Numbered from the stretch's first letter, positions 26,070 through 38,523 are shown. The stretch is 64,000 bases of DNA from Elysia chlorotica (GCA_003991915.1 RQTK01000103.1:400348-464347), one strand, 5' to 3'. The notes: generated by a model from the letters alone, not told the origin. A program made the numbers and translations.

Positions 26070-29000
26070 ATAATAAAAGGAGAGGAATGTATATGCCCCT
26101 ATATTCCACAGGGAATCGAGAAGCTTAATTTATAACTATACTGGAAATAAAAATTCAAGATTTCTACAATGACAAAACAACCATAACTTAACCTAAAATA
26201 GCCTACAAAATTGGTGAACAATCCTTTGAATTTTTAAAACCCAATTTTTGGAATGCTCTCCTCCAGAAAATTAGATGTGCTGAATCATTTGCATCTTTCA
26301 AATCTAAATCGGAATCTTTTTTTGTCATGTAAGTACTGTCAGGGAATAAAAACATACATACCTCCAAAATGATAAGCGATGTTTAATGGGAAACTCCATT
26401 CTGAATGTTTACAAGCTGATGAATATATAGTAAAAGATCGTATATCCAAGGTGGGAAAAATGATAATTGGCAAATTAGAAAATTTAGAAGATGCACAGAA
26501 CTATTGAAACTCATAAAGACAGCAACAGACAACTTGAATTTATTTCGTTATCTAAAAATGAATTGCTTAAGTCTAAATGGATTCTAGTTTTTAATCTTTT
26601 ACCATCTATTTAATTTTAAGTAAGAAATGATTTACAAAATGGTGTGCACCATTTCACTGGAGATTTTCATGGATTCCATTTTTTTAAAGGAAATTAACAA
26701 GGCACAACCAGCATAAATGTATAAACTTAAGTTGGCAAAGGATTTAAAATCTATCAGGATATAACAGCAATGAATAAAATAAAAACAGCAACAACAACAA
26801 CAAAAACCACCTTAGGTTGCTTTTTCTATCTACAGCTCTTACATAAATTAATATCAAATTAACATTAGGATACAAAATTACTAACAGTAAAATAGCTTAC
26901 CCTCAAAGACAGCTTGGATGGAATCCGGCAACTGTAACCCAATTCCTACTGTGCCCTTTCTTAGCTAGGAAAAAAAAATTCCTGAGAAGAATTACAAATT
27001 TTATGGAATAGCTTATTTTTCTCTAGAGTAAACTTGAGTATCATTTTTTTCCGCCTTTAAACAGGGGACAGTATTAAATCAATTTACTGTTCCTAGCTTT
27101 AAGGCTAAACAAACCAAAAAGCTATTGAGAAACTATTCAAATTATTTAGGAAAGCAGACAGATGTTTTAAGATCTGGTTGTCAAAATGCCAGATGCAGGG
27201 GTGCCCCAACCACGTAATAAAAGAATATAAAAGAAAGTTATCAATCCACAGGTTTGATTTTGATGAACATAAAGTATACCATTTATTTCTTAAAATCTTT
27301 CTTTGATTGATAAAAGCAATACAAAGGTTCTAGATGGTTCAACAACAAAAGATTGAACATGAAAGTTACCTGTGATATATTGTTTGCCTAGAAATGAAAG
27401 TGAAAAAAAAAAAAAGAGATTATTTTGTGTTGCTGAACAGAACTTTTTCATTTTTTGTGCTAATGTAAAAAAAAAAAATGTGAGCAAGAAAATCGTATGA
27501 TTATATGATCACTCATTATGAATTCAGTTGCATTATTATATAAATTATCACAAAATTATTATTTGAAATGTCATGATAATAAAATAAATCTAAGCTTATC
27601 ATGTTTTCTAGTCAGTTTACAAAAACTTTTTTTTATTTTGTTCAAAAGATTAAAAAAATTTGTAATTACAACCAATGTAAAGTGCAATAATCTTATTACT
27701 TCTAAGGTGACGTCTATTGACTCCCCATTCACATCTGTCCGAGTAATTCCCACAACCTGACACACATCTCCGAGCATCACAGCATCCAAAAGTTCATCTG
27801 AAACATATAAAGCTGCAAGGTCAGGCGCACCAAGGGTATAGGGGCATGTTTCTTTACCATATAGCAAGCTTTTAAAGAAAGAATGTTCAGTTTCAAGAAA
27901 TGTTAAGAACATAATTATTCAGATGTCGCAATGGTACAAAGACTCAGAAAAAAACTCAGAAAAAAGTTGACTAATTTATCAGTTACCTCTGACAAAAATT
28001 GGAATGGGTTGCACACGACCAGGCTTGAAGACCTCTTTCTGTGAAGGACCAGTTAAGATTGTGGGAATAATTTCCACTAAAATCTTATCTGGGGAAGAGA
28101 AAAGATAAGTATTGCAACATATAAATCACAAATAAAAAACAGAATGGTGTGCACCATCTTACGGGGGATTTTCATGGATTCCATTTAAAAAAAAGTAAAT
28201 TAACAAGGCACATCCAGCATAAATTTATAAAGTTAAGTTGGCAAAGTATTTAAAACCCATCAGGATATAACAGCAATCAATAAAATAAAAACAGCAACAA
28301 CAACGTAAAAAACCACCGTAGGTGCTTATTCTATCTACAGCTCTTACATAAATTGATATGAAATTAACATCAGGATACAAAATTACTAACAGTAAAATAG
28401 CTTACCCTCAAAGACAGCCTGGATGGAATTCGGCAACTGTAACCCAATTCCTACTGTCCCCTTTCTTAGCTAGGAGAAAAAAAATTCCTGATAAGAATCA
28501 CAAATTTTATGGAATAGCTTACTTTTCTCTAAAGTAAACTTGAGTATCATTTTCCTCCCCGTCTTTAAACAGGGGGCAGTATTAAATCGATTTACTGTTC
28601 CCAGCTTTAAGGCTAAACAAACAAAAAAGCTATTGTGAAACTATTCAACTCATTTAGGAAAGCAGACAGAGTTTTAAGATCTGGTTGTCAAAATACCAGA
28701 TGCAGGGGTGCCCGAACCACAGAATAAAAGAATACAACAGAAAGTTATCAATCCACAGGTTTGATTTTGATGAACATAAAATATACCATTCTTTGATTAA
28801 TAAAAGCAATACAAAGGTTCTAGATGGTTCAATAACAAAAGATTGAACATGAAAGTTACCTGTGATATATTGTTTGCCTGGAAATGAAAATGAAAAACAA
28901 AGAGATCATTGAGTGTTGCTGAACAGAGCTTTTTCAATTTTTGTGTAAATGTAAAAAAAAATGTGAGCAAGAAAATTGTATGGTTATATGATCACTTATT

Positions 29001-32000
29001 ATGAATTATTTAAGTTATCACAAAATTATTATTTGAAATGTCATGATAATAAAAGAAATCTGAGCTTATCATGTTTTACAATAACTTTTTTTTATTTTGT
29101 TCAAAAGATTAAAAAAATGTTTTATTTCAACCAATGTACAGTGCAATAATCTTATTACTTCTAAGGTGACGTCTATTGACTCCCCATTCACATCTGTCCG
29201 AGTAATGCCCACAACCTGACATACGTCTCCGAGCATCACAGCATCCAAAAGTTCATCTGAAACATATAAAGCTGCAAGGTCAGGCGCACCAAGGGTATCG
29301 AGTCATGTTTCTTTACCATATAGCAAGCTTTTAAAGAAAGAATGTTCAGTTACAAGAAATGTTGAGAACATAATTATTCAGATGTCACAATGGTACAAAG
29401 GATGTTTAGGTACAGCATGCCTATAAATGTATCTTAAACAGGTTTTTATCTTTAGCGGATTCCACTGTACTTGGATGCAAGAATTGACAAAAAGATGATT
29501 TATAGAGCAAACATTGATACATCAAGCATGTTCAGGGGTATGGAGCATTTTCAGTTTTATGAAGAATGATCACACCCCAGGTTTAACAAAAGCTGAAACC
29601 ATAAGATGTAGTAAACCACACCACCAAGTGACCCAAGTATAAAGAATCTAATTTAAGACCTTGCATACCTATTAATTTGTGAATTAATTCAAAAGAGTCA
29701 CATCGCATACATAATTTTATGTAAGCGGTGAGTATAGAAATTTAATTTCAAAGGATTAAAAGAAAATATGTAAATATGTTTATCATATTGGTTCAAAAGA
29801 TACACATTTTTGGAAAAAAAAAAAGGAGGGGGGATGTGGTGTGATTTCATGAACATTGCTGGTAAAATCCCTTTAACTCTGTTGAGTTGAATTGAACAAA
29901 CTCAGAAAAAAGTTGACTAATTTATCAGTTACCTCTGACAAAAATTGGAATGGGTTGCACACGACCAGGCTTGAAGACCTCTTTTTGTGAAGGACCAGTT
30001 AAGGTTGTGGGAATAATTTCCACCAAAATCTTATCTGTGGAAGACAAAAGATAAGCATTGCAGCATATAAATCACTAATAAAAGGTAAAAGTGTTTTTGA
30101 GCGGACACTGTCTTCAAACAGAATGATGCACATTTGATTGACTTTATAAATATATTTCAAAATAAGATTGTCCTATTGCGTGTATGGTAATTTCCAGTTT
30201 CACCCGCGTACCTTCTCCTGCCGCTCATGAAATTTTTTTTACTAGAGACGGTGCTTGCCCACCCGTGATGAGCTGCCAGATAGGGGAGATTCACGGGCTT
30301 AAAGCTCGCTGCTCACAAACTAAAGTGAACATGATTCGTCGCAGTAAATAGAATGTTTTATTTGTAGATTCAAATGCTTTAAGAACAGGATTATACATGT
30401 ATAAATTCCAGCAAAACACTAGCAAACCAAAACATATTATGGAATAATTAACAACAAATCAATCACTATTTATGAGATAAATACATTTACCTGATAAAGT
30501 GCGAGATGAGGTTTCTTCTACCAAGATATTCCCACAGAAACTGCACCTGAAGTCATTCCTGCAAACCGAAAACAACCCAAATTTTTAAAAAAAAAAGGTA
30601 TTCACTTTTATGGTTTGACAAATAGGATTTGTACCTGGTTTGTTTTTACAGCACGCGTACACTGTGCCCAGAGGAAATGAAAATCAGTGGGTTGTGAAGG
30701 AATAACTTGACACAGTTATAACTACTACTGTTTACAACATGTTCCTTGTCACATCATAAAGTAAGACACCAGATTTGAGGCGACTTGAAATATTTGTGTT
30801 GAGGTTAACATTCTTTGTAAGACTAGTATCTATTGTCACTAATTATTAAGACACAGTTCTAAAATCAGTATTGACGAGTTGCTTACATGTCTTTGAACTG
30901 ATTTTAGTCATGCATTGCTATGTCTTGAAATTTTTAATGTATAAACTTACCGACTGTTTACAATTACATAGTATCACTATCAAACTTAAATGAGTTTGAT
31001 ATAGTAGCCTACAGAAATATTTTTCAAAGAAAAGAAATAATATCACTCTTTTGAGTTTAGGATTAGCTGACATGTAGAAGTGTTTGCTTCTAAAAAAAAA
31101 AAGGCTAATCTCATCCCATCAAATGATGTTGCATATTTTATAAATGTCATTTCAACTTTTCTGAAAAATTGCATACACTACACCCATGGAATATTCTACT
31201 CTGAACTAAAAACAAATAAAAAAATACACTTTTCAAAATCTTTTATTCTTTTTGAGTAAAAAAAAAAAAAAGAAATTAGAGACTCAATGTCCTTGATTGT
31301 TGATGTAAAGTTTATGTACAGACCTAATAGTTTGGTTCTCAGAAGCGCCTGGGATGTGCATTCGAATGAAATGATTGCCCTCACTGCCCTCACAGCTAGC
31401 CTCAGGGCAGACATACTTTGTGCTCTGGCTGAAGATAAAAATCATTTAGCATTGTTAACGAAACAAAGTACATGGAGATAAAGATTAAACTAACATTCTT
31501 GCCCATCCTATTGAACCATGATTAAATTTGATCCATAAAGGAAATGAAAGGGAACGAGATTCACTATCTATGCTCAAGTGATGGCGTCCAGATATTCCTA
31601 TGAGACAAATCTCACTTTGCTCCGCATTAACTTGGCCAAATGGGCTTGATAGCAGTTTTGTCCTGCAGACTTTACTATCGTTGTGTCGAGGATGCAGCAA
31701 ATATCCTATTCCACAGCACAACAATGAGCAACCACAGAACTACTGGATTGGATCCCATGCTTAATTATAGCAATAACGACAAAGCAGCTGTGAGGGTCGA
31801 AGGATGATCTAAAACAGCAGAGGAATTTTTTTTTACGAATGTTCATATTTTTTAAACGGGTATGTATGTCACACTCCTTAAGGAGGTGCACACAGAGGGG
31901 CAACTTAGTTAACCTAGACGTCCTGATAAGGTCAAAGGGATGTCTTCCTTTTGGAAAATTGGGCAAGGTAGCAGATTGTATGAAAAAAGAATTTGTCATT

Positions 32001-34882
32001 TATAGTTTAAAATTTTGAAATAATGCCACAGCTAACTTGAGGTGTATGGAATATTTTATTGAAACATGTAAATGAATTTGATTTTCATTATTAAGCTTTT
32101 CTTCTGAGAGTCAGAAAGATTTTGTGATGGTAAACAACATCCTTGAAGCAGCAAACTTTAAGAATAAGATAACTCAAATAATCACGCCTGAATGCTGATA
32201 ATAAAGTAAATGTAAAACTCTATAGGTGTCCCTTTTCAAATATGAGACAATAATCTAGGGATACTTACGTATATTTTGCAATTCCAGAGACACCAACAAC
32301 AACACCCGTTAGTATCACAAATCCAGGATGATCAATAAACTTGTTCAAGTTCGCTAAGTTAAAGATGCACAGGCTTGCAGATATAGACAAAAAGCAACAT
32401 TTCATTTTTATAGTTTGTTTTTATTCAAAGAACAACCCCTCCACCTCCCCTAAAAATATATATAAACAAAAAGGAGTTGTTCATTTGTTGTCTGAACATC
32501 CCAAAGTTTTTTTTAATTACAAAAGAGATGAAAATGCTATGCACTTGTAATAGACTAGATAAAGATTATTTATTAATACCAAAACTCTCCACCATCTTAA
32601 ATTTTGAGAACTAAACTGAGGAAAGCGGATTTGGTTGTACTTCAAGGTGTCCCATGTTTTGTTTCAAACAATACATTTTATAGCCTTAGTAATATCCTTT
32701 TTTTGTTTAAATCTATAATATTTTGCTTCAGTATATTTTTTTTTATGTATCATAAAAAAAAAAATGAGTCCATGTTTATGAATATTTGCATCACTTAATA
32801 AAGGATTGTGCATGTTAAAATTTTGATGTTATTATCCAATATCTTCAAAATTAAGTAAAAAACAATTTCGTCAGAGCCAAACCTGTCACAACCAGTGGGA
32901 AAATTGACTATTTTGAGTCTAGCACATATCTGTGAAGAGGTGACCTCTAAACGTAGTAGTTGATAACTTTGACAAAATTGAAATATGATCTGAAGAGATG
33001 AGTGAAAATGTAAAATAAAAAGACAAAAATATATTATTGACAAAATGGCATTGAGTTTTCAACAGTATAGGCATTCTCACTCATACCTGTACATTCAGTT
33101 GCTTTAAAGATGCAAAGATGGACTAGGACATTATTTAAATATCATAATATGTTGGTTTTATTTAGGTTGAAACTTCCTCTAATGTTTTCAAGATACATGT
33201 AAATAGCTATCTTATACCCAGTAATCTTAGAGTCAATATGACATATCATTTCTCCTGATGTGCAACAAATTACTACAAAGTCATGAATTTTTTTATCCTG
33301 AATATCATTAGAAAGCAAGGAAAATATATTAAATTGCCATTATGAAATATTTTGCATCTTTCATCATAAGTTCTTGTAATCAGACCTTCTACAAATAATT
33401 CCATCACCACAAATTTGTATAGCTGAAAATGGATATGTTATATAGCTATTACATTTAAACAAAATTTAAGTCGCACAGAAAAAATAGCTTAGCTATATTA
33501 TCATTAAGTTAAGGCCTGTTAAGTTAATGACTTAAAAACATTCCTAAAACTCTCTTTTAATTTTGATTCCAATATCAATGTAAAATAAACCCACAAACAA
33601 CCCCCACACAATAAATAAGATAACTAAACTTTATCTATATATTTTTTTTAATAACTCAAGCAAGTAATACAAAAAAGGAATGTACAATTTCCATTTATAA
33701 AGAACCTAATACAGTCGGATCCGCTTAAAAGGGAAATTTTGGATAAGGTTTCTTTTCCTGATTTTTCTGGTCAAGTGCTTGATAACAAATATATGGCTCT
33801 TGGTTCTGTTATTTAGCAGTTGACAATTGTGATGTATCAAATTTCCTTCCCCCGCTTAATCAAGTAATATTTCTCAATATGATGACTCTCTGTAGGAAAA
33901 AAACAACAAAAAAGTTTCCCTGCATTTTCCCAATTAGCCGACCATACAATAAGTTGTGTTACTATACTCTGTAAAGATATATTCATAATTTACTTTTATC
34001 TTTACATGACATGTACACCTTTACCTCTTGAAATAAACTTGCACTTTCTAAAGGATTTGACATGATGCTCTCTCCCAAAGCAGCTAAAAATAAAATAAAG
34101 AAATTAATTAAACACATTGATACAGTCAATTTTGAATGGCATGCATATATTTTTTGCATTTATTTATTTATTTAAGCCCCAAGAAAAGGATGAAAACAAA
34201 TTCTAAGAGAGCATTTTTTTTTCTTTAAAGTATTTATCCAGATAATAAATTTTTAACTAATGACAAAGGATTTTAAACAAAAAAGTGTTACCATCCTGAT
34301 TGTAAACAACACCAAGATCTATTATGATGTTAAAGTTGTACACAAGACAGCCCTGTTGAAAAAAAAATAATATGTGCATAATTTTGAATAAAAAAAACAA
34401 CTCAAGAATACATGAAAAGAAAATGTTCTCTTTTAAAGAAACATTGTATTACATGATTCTAAAAGGAATAAAAGTTCAATGAAGCAAGACTTACAAGAAG
34501 TTTATACAAGATCTCTCATATACAATTTATAAATTCTAAGCAATCTTATTAAGACATTTGATGAGATTTGTCTGATTTTGTCCCCTACTGGTTGGGTCAG
34601 TGTCAGTATAATTTGACCAGCTGAGACAGCCCTGGTCCTTACTTAGCTTTGTTTGTATGTCACAACATGTAAAACTGTCATGTTTGCAAAAGGGACCCAT
34701 CCTTCAAATAGCCTAGCTGCAAGGAAAAAAAAAGAAAAGATAATAGACAGACTTTTTAACGTTCCTACCTTTTGATCATAAAACTCTTTTGCTTGATCTT
34801 TTATTGTTTGAAATTGATTGCTGTAATCAAGATATTCAACTGCAGATTGGATGTCAGTCAGTCTCTTCGAGATGTAAGACAT
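17521..34882 (-). CDS. MCMDC2: MCM domain-containing protein 2 (MCMDC2), about 20 exons plus a 3-exon duplication
   Basis: A divergent MCM-helicase relative needed for meiotic recombination and homologue synapsis. Exons from the 5' end: 34769-34882, 34292-34352, 34025-34083, 32883-32989, 32269-32373, 31324-31428, 30491-30558, 29933-30034, 29159-29256, 28406-28469, then duplicates 27987-28088, 27700-27797, 26901-26964, then 26362-26415, 25655-25728, 23835-24006, 22828-22893, 21428-21627, 20775-20922, 20171-20313, 19638-19747, 19079-19152, 17521-17583. With one copy of the block the product is about 660 aa (human 681). Recognisable pieces are the zinc ribbon (VCPEASC, then RCSFCGN), GDKILVEII, PIPIFVRDEL and GGVCFAGDFGSWKK. 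The last lies at the Walker A position but lacks a proper GKS/T. The end is EFLGKQ, then LFRLHEDR. The junction 21428 to 20922 does not close in phase with a canonical donor; a GC donor or sequence error is possible. Two tiny exons (26362, 17521) are less certain. Confidence 0.9.
19079..19152 (-). CDS. MCMDC2: MCMDC2 exon encoding the C-terminal LSVLSIQPQP segment
   Basis: Bounded by CTGCAG acceptor and CAG|GTACTA donor. Phase 1 in and phase 0 out match the strong donor CTGG|GTGAGA of the preceding exon (low end 19638). Encodes LSVLSIQPQP followed by FISEFLGKQ, which aligns with the remembered human segment before LYLTQC. An open frame does continue past the 19638 donor, but splicing there fits the family better. 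Confidence 0.8.
21190..21405. repeat. Dispersed repeat family B, copy 3 (partial)
   Basis: Shares ACCACCCTCAGATCCAAGGA, an ACCAGAAG word, and GCTTACTAATTTGCATACC with the copies at 9838 and 16720. It lies just downstream (minus sense) of MCMDC2 exon 21428-21627. Confidence 0.5.
21955..22090 (-). mobile_element. SINE fragment in MCMDC2 intron
   Basis: Reverse copy of the body and tail: TCCCAAGACTAATGACTGAC, TGTGCTGCCACAAAG, CATCTCAGCTGGTCATAAT, CAACCCAACCAGTGAG. A second smaller fragment, about 22180-22225, repeats TCTCAGCTTATCACATTATA. Confidence 0.7.
24400..25140. repeat. Local tandem duplication in MCMDC2 intron, about 460 bp
   Basis: Two blocks (about 24400-24720 and 24855-25140) share TTGTTGCATTAAGGAAATAT, then TTTTAAATCTAGGACAGTTG, then ACTATTGTTCACTGAACC. 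The truncated exon duplicate lies between them. Confidence 0.8.
24709..24797 (-). pseudogene. Truncated duplicate of MCMDC2 exon 23835-24006
   Basis: The first roughly 89 bases of the exon (CTCCTGCACATTCTTGTGGT onward on the minus strand) are repeated almost exactly, with the acceptor region. Homology stops at about 24709, before the second half and the donor. It carries missense differences (Asp to Gly, Ser to Arg) but no stop. It cannot replace the full exon, so it is probably a non-functional by-product of local duplication. Confidence 0.8.
25990..26072. repeat. (AAT)n microsatellite
   Basis: Trinucleotide run within the MCMDC2 intron, lightly interrupted near 26022 and 26062. Confidence 0.95.
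26207..26332 (+). pseudogene. Fossil C-terminal tail of a non-LTR retrotransposon reverse transcriptase
   Basis: A 41-codon open stretch with the typical end of many LINE ORF2 proteins: FEFLKPNFWNALLQKIRCAE, then SFASFKSKSESFF, then stop. The pattern (P..WN.L....R...S...FK..L) is characteristic of CR1/Jockey-like elements. No upstream RT core is present. It is antisense to MCMDC2. Confidence 0.65.
26635..28140 (-). repeat. Tandem duplication copy A within MCMDC2 (exons 8', 9', 10')
   Basis: About 1.5 kb directly repeated at 28141-30082 with point differences and indels. It contains three complete exons (27987-28088, 27700-27797, 26901-26964), all with intact acceptors and donors. Relative to the next copy it lacks about 500 bp (29400-29900 equivalent). 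Confidence 0.93.
28141..30082 (-). repeat. Tandem duplication copy B within MCMDC2 (exons 8, 9, 10)
   Basis: Second copy of the same block; its exons are 29933-30034, 29159-29256 and 28406-28469. The block begins in phase 1 and ends in phase 1, so including both copies would keep the frame and add 88 residues. Confidence 0.93.
29400..29898. repeat. Segment present only in duplication copy B
   Basis: The two copies diverge after ATGGTACAAAG and rejoin at AACTCAGAAAAAAGTTGAC. The extra segment includes GCGGATTCCACTGTAC, a word related to sequences near 23065 and 33714, which suggests an inserted repeat. A deletion from copy A is the alternative. Confidence 0.6.
34570..34645 (+). mobile_element. 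SINE body fragment in MCMDC2 intron 1
   Basis: CCCCTACTGGTTGGGTCAGT followed by TTTGACCAGCTGAGACAG matches the family body. Head and tail are missing. Confidence 0.7.
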
Positions 34883-35131
34883 GATGATGCTGAAACTTCT
34901 CCCACAGAGCAGGCCTATAACTTAAGTTTCCTGTATTTTGATTTTCAGAATCAATGGCCACTAAAATAGGCATCAAAGTTTATTCATAATTTAAAATTCT
35001 CTGCTCTCTAGATTGAAATCTCCACTTATAAAATCTTTTCATCTCTATTTAAAAAGACAATATTATCTCTGCTCTATCTTAATCTTTGTCTGTGGTTCTC
35101 CAGGGAATCGAAAAAGCTTAAGTTTTAGGCT
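34883..35131 (-). promoter_or_regulatory. Probable MCMDC2 promoter / 5' UTR region
   Basis: Sequence directly upstream of the MCMDC2 ATG (34882, minus strand). No TATA box or other element is convincing; the assignment rests only on position. Confidence 0.3.
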
Positions 35132-36460
35132 ACCTTATATATAACACAATCGTTATAAAAGAAGCTAGTGTGACATGTGAACGATTATTTGAGTCTGATC
35201 CAAGAAGCGGGAAGGTGGGGGGGGGATACCTATTCAGAAATCTTTCCCATACAGAAACGTGTACATGTCACATCATTCGTGAGATGATATAGGCCTACAG
35301 ATCTAACCTAGCATCTTGTTCTTGTTTTGTGCGTGTCATACATAAGATTAGTAATAGAAGTCTGGTATAATGGGGATGCCCTCTTTCTCTATAAACAAAA
35401 AATTACCCCAGCAAAAACGAACGAAAGCACACACTATCAGCCTTATAGTATTCTGGCATATTGTAGAAAAAACTGGCCAAGTGTCTCATGACCTTACGGA
35501 ACGTCCGCAAGGTGACTCTTTTGTCTCTCTTAATGGTACAGTTTGAATTAGTTTTTGCGGCACGTTAGCACGGTAACGGCTATACTGTGCCCGTAATGTC
35601 CTCAGACAGTTCATACATTATATCCTACTAGTAGCAACGGGGACTCTTTTGTCTCTCTGAATGGTACAGTTTGAGTTAGTTTTTGCGGCACGTTAGCACG
35701 GTAACGGCTATACTGTGCCCGTGATGTCCTCAGACAGTTCATACATTATATCCTACTAGTAACAACGGGGACTCTTTTGTCCTCTAAATGGTAAAAACAT
35801 AGAAATTGTACATAAAAAGGTTGGTTAAAAAAGGTGAAGGATATTTACAGTACCTTATATATAACACAATCGTTATAAAAGGAGCTAGTGTGACATGTGA
35901 ACGATTATTTGAGTCTGATCCAAGAAGCGGGAAGGTGGGGGGGGGATACCTATTCAGAAATCTTTCCCATACAGAAACGTGTACATGTCACACTCATTCG
36001 TGAGATTATAGATCTAGGCCTACAGATCTAACCTAGCATCTTGTTCTTGTTTTGTGCGTGTCATACATAAGATTAGTAATAGAAGTCTGGTATAATGGGG
36101 ATGCCCTCTTTCTCTATAAACAAAAAATAACCCCAGCAAAAACGAACGAAAGCACACACTATCAGCCTTATAGTATTCTGGCATATTGTAGAAAAAACTG
36201 GCCAAGTGTCTCATGACCTTACGGAACGTCAGCAAGGTGACTCTATTATCTCTATGAAGTATGAATGGTACAGTTTGAGTTGGTTTTTGCGGCACGTTAG
36301 CACGGTAACGGCTATACTGTGCCCGTGATGTCCTTAGACAGTTAATACATTATACCCTACTAGTAACAACGGGGACTCTTTTGTCCTCTAAATGGTAAAA
36401 ACATAGAAATTGTACATAAAAAGGTTGGTTAAAAAAGGTGAAGGATATTTACAGTAGGCC
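35132..36460. repeat. Tandem duplication upstream of MCMDC2 (units about 718 and 610 bp)
   Basis: Two units start with TACCTTATATATAACACAAT at about 35132 and 35850 and stay nearly identical for hundreds of bases. Inside is a second-level repeat of about 127 bp carrying GCGGCACGTTAGCACGGTAA, with copies near 35565, 35690 and 36288. No open frame of note. Confidence 0.93.
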
Positions 36461-37019
36461 CTACCTGTTCAAAAGAACCATGTGTAGGGTTATCAACTTA
36501 TCACAGTTAAATATTAGGCATACACCAATGTCCACCTCAGTAGGCGCTGATGGCTAATAAGTAAATATTTTTCTAGTGGCTTGGAAGCCAGGTACAGGTT
36601 TCTTTCCCAGTAAAAAAAAAAAGCGGACAGTCAACCAGAATGTGTCTTATGGATAGTTACCAGAATGTGACTTATGGATAATTGACAGTTGCAGGTATGA
36701 CAATGTGGGGGATCTTCACCTCTCAGTAGGAAAGCATGAGTAAGATGAGAATGTAAGATGGGAATGTCCAAGATGGACTCGATCGAGCACCACCTAGTCT
36801 CGTCTTCTAGCCTGAAACACTCCTGCCCAGTGACCTATATGTGGTTGGACACAGTGTAGTAACTGTAGTTTGTTGTTTGTCAGGTTACTGCATCGCGCTT
36901 TCCAATTTTCTCTTAGAAATTAATATACAATCGGTTTTCTATCTAATGCCGTTATCTGTACCCGAGAAAGTTACGGTTGGAGCACGATCTTGGCGAGCTC
37001 ATCAACCATTACATTTCAT
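36461..37019. other. Non-coding stretch
   Basis: No gene is supported. It contains a short A-run and a partly repeated phrase (CAGAATGTG..CTTATGGATA, twice near 36637-36682). Confidence 0.5.
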
Positions 37020-37553
37020 TTACTCCAATTCTAACATGGCTGAGAATCCAACAACAGAGAACAATTTTCTCACTATTTTTCTGTAGATTTTTTTTTCAAT
37101 ATGTGAAGATTGTTTTGGATTTTTTCTAGTGTGCCTTCCACCACATCTTTCACCAGAGAAAGCAATTAAGAGAGGATTAAAATAATGATGTTCTTTTCTT
37201 GAAGTGGAGACAGTGTCGAGTGCCATTCACAGGGTCACTGCCTCCGCAGTAAATGTTGACGCCTTCGCACTCACCCCGCAGCATTTACCTGCTGAGAATG
37301 AGTGGCAGGCAGCTCCGACACAGGTGTAATCTTTAGACTCGTCAGTGAACAGTAGATAATGATCGAAATTATTTTCTATGATTTGTTCAAACTTTTCTCT
37401 ATATACTTCTGGAGGGGCTTTGTCCTTCTGGAGAGCTGCCAGGTCAAGAATGCTTCCCGGTCTTTCCAGCGCCAAGGGAGGGATTTCCGAAAATTTGTTT
37501 TCTTGAATAGAGTTAGTATCTAAGTCGATTTTTAAGAAGGAGCTGCTGAACAT
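37020..37553 (-). pseudogene. RNase H domain remnant of a non-LTR retrotransposon
   Basis: The minus-strand frame reads a linker (PPEVYREKFEQII), then HYLLFTDESKD with the first catalytic Asp, then STFTAEAVTL with the Glu of an RNase HI domain. An in-frame TGA at 37227-37229 interrupts it, after which MALDTVSTSRKEHHYF continues in the same frame. This is the RNase H region found after the RT in I/Jockey-type LINEs. No RT is nearby, so it is a broken fragment. Confidence 0.7.
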
Positions 37554-37999
37554 GAAGTCTAAAGGGGGGAATCGTGTTTGGTGAAGATTGGAATTTTTCT
37601 AGATAACTTGGGTGGAAAACAGGGTGAAAAGCAGAATTGTCAGGGTGAGATTTTAGATTAAGGGCATATTGTAATGTTCATGATTGCCAAAGTAATTTAT
37701 CAAGAAGAAGAGCCCACATAACCTTACTTCATAAAAAATCTTCAATAATAAAATTTGGACAAATAATCAGGAATTATTATAATGCTCACAAGAATTGTTC
37801 ACTATTGAACACAATGGGGATAATCAGAAACACTAATCACTTCCGCTTTATAGAAATTATTCATATTTTGTTTTGACAGAGTATTCATCTATTAGGCATA
37901 CTATGTGATAAATTCTTGTGTTTTTTTTTCTCTCTAGATCTAGGTCTATTTTTATTATCTAGAGCATAATAATATGAACGTTGTCCCTCCACAAAAGAT

Positions 38000-38187
38000 C
38001 GAGGCATAAACTAATCGTGAACGGGACAATATTTAAAACACCTATTTTCATTCATTTTTTTCCCCTGAAAGCATACAGGAAGTGTAAATTGTTGATGTAA
38101 CGAGATTAATTTGATAAGTGTATGGATTTGATTTAAAGAAGAAAAAAATCTATTTAGAGGGACCAAATATTAGATGAAACAAAAATG

Positions 38188-38223
<36 letters not shown>

Positions 38224-38285
38224 CGATGGTATAGCCGTTGAAAGAGAAAGACAACACAGTATTTCAACATGTGCATAACAATAAC
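38000..38285. repeat. Direct repeat copy 1 upstream of the tetraspanin gene
   Basis: Begins TCGAGGCATAAACTAATCGT, includes a 33-base A-run at about 38190-38220, and ends at GTGCATAACAATAACT. It matches 38956-39243 with few changes. Confidence 0.93.
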
Positions 38286-38523
38286 TATAAAACTAGCCTA
38301 TTTATTTGACACAATTCCAGTAAAAACACGCAAAACTGTTAATAAGCATTTTTTTTATTTCAACCATAATTCAAACAATTATTATACAGCAACAAAAACA
38401 TATATTTAGGTATATTCTTTTTTTATTATTTTGAAACAAAATGCAATATGCAAAATAACTAAACTGTATTTTCAATGCTCCATTAGGTATGAAGACCCAA
38501 ATTTCGACCCAGATTATGTAATA

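Noticed and set aside
27571..27912. A separate small gene
   Set aside because: It is MCMDC2 exon 27700-27797 plus read-through into flanking introns.
30170..30330. GC-richer stretch as an extra MCMDC2 exon
   Set aside because: No splice-bounded open frame fits between exons 7 and 8, whose phases already join directly.
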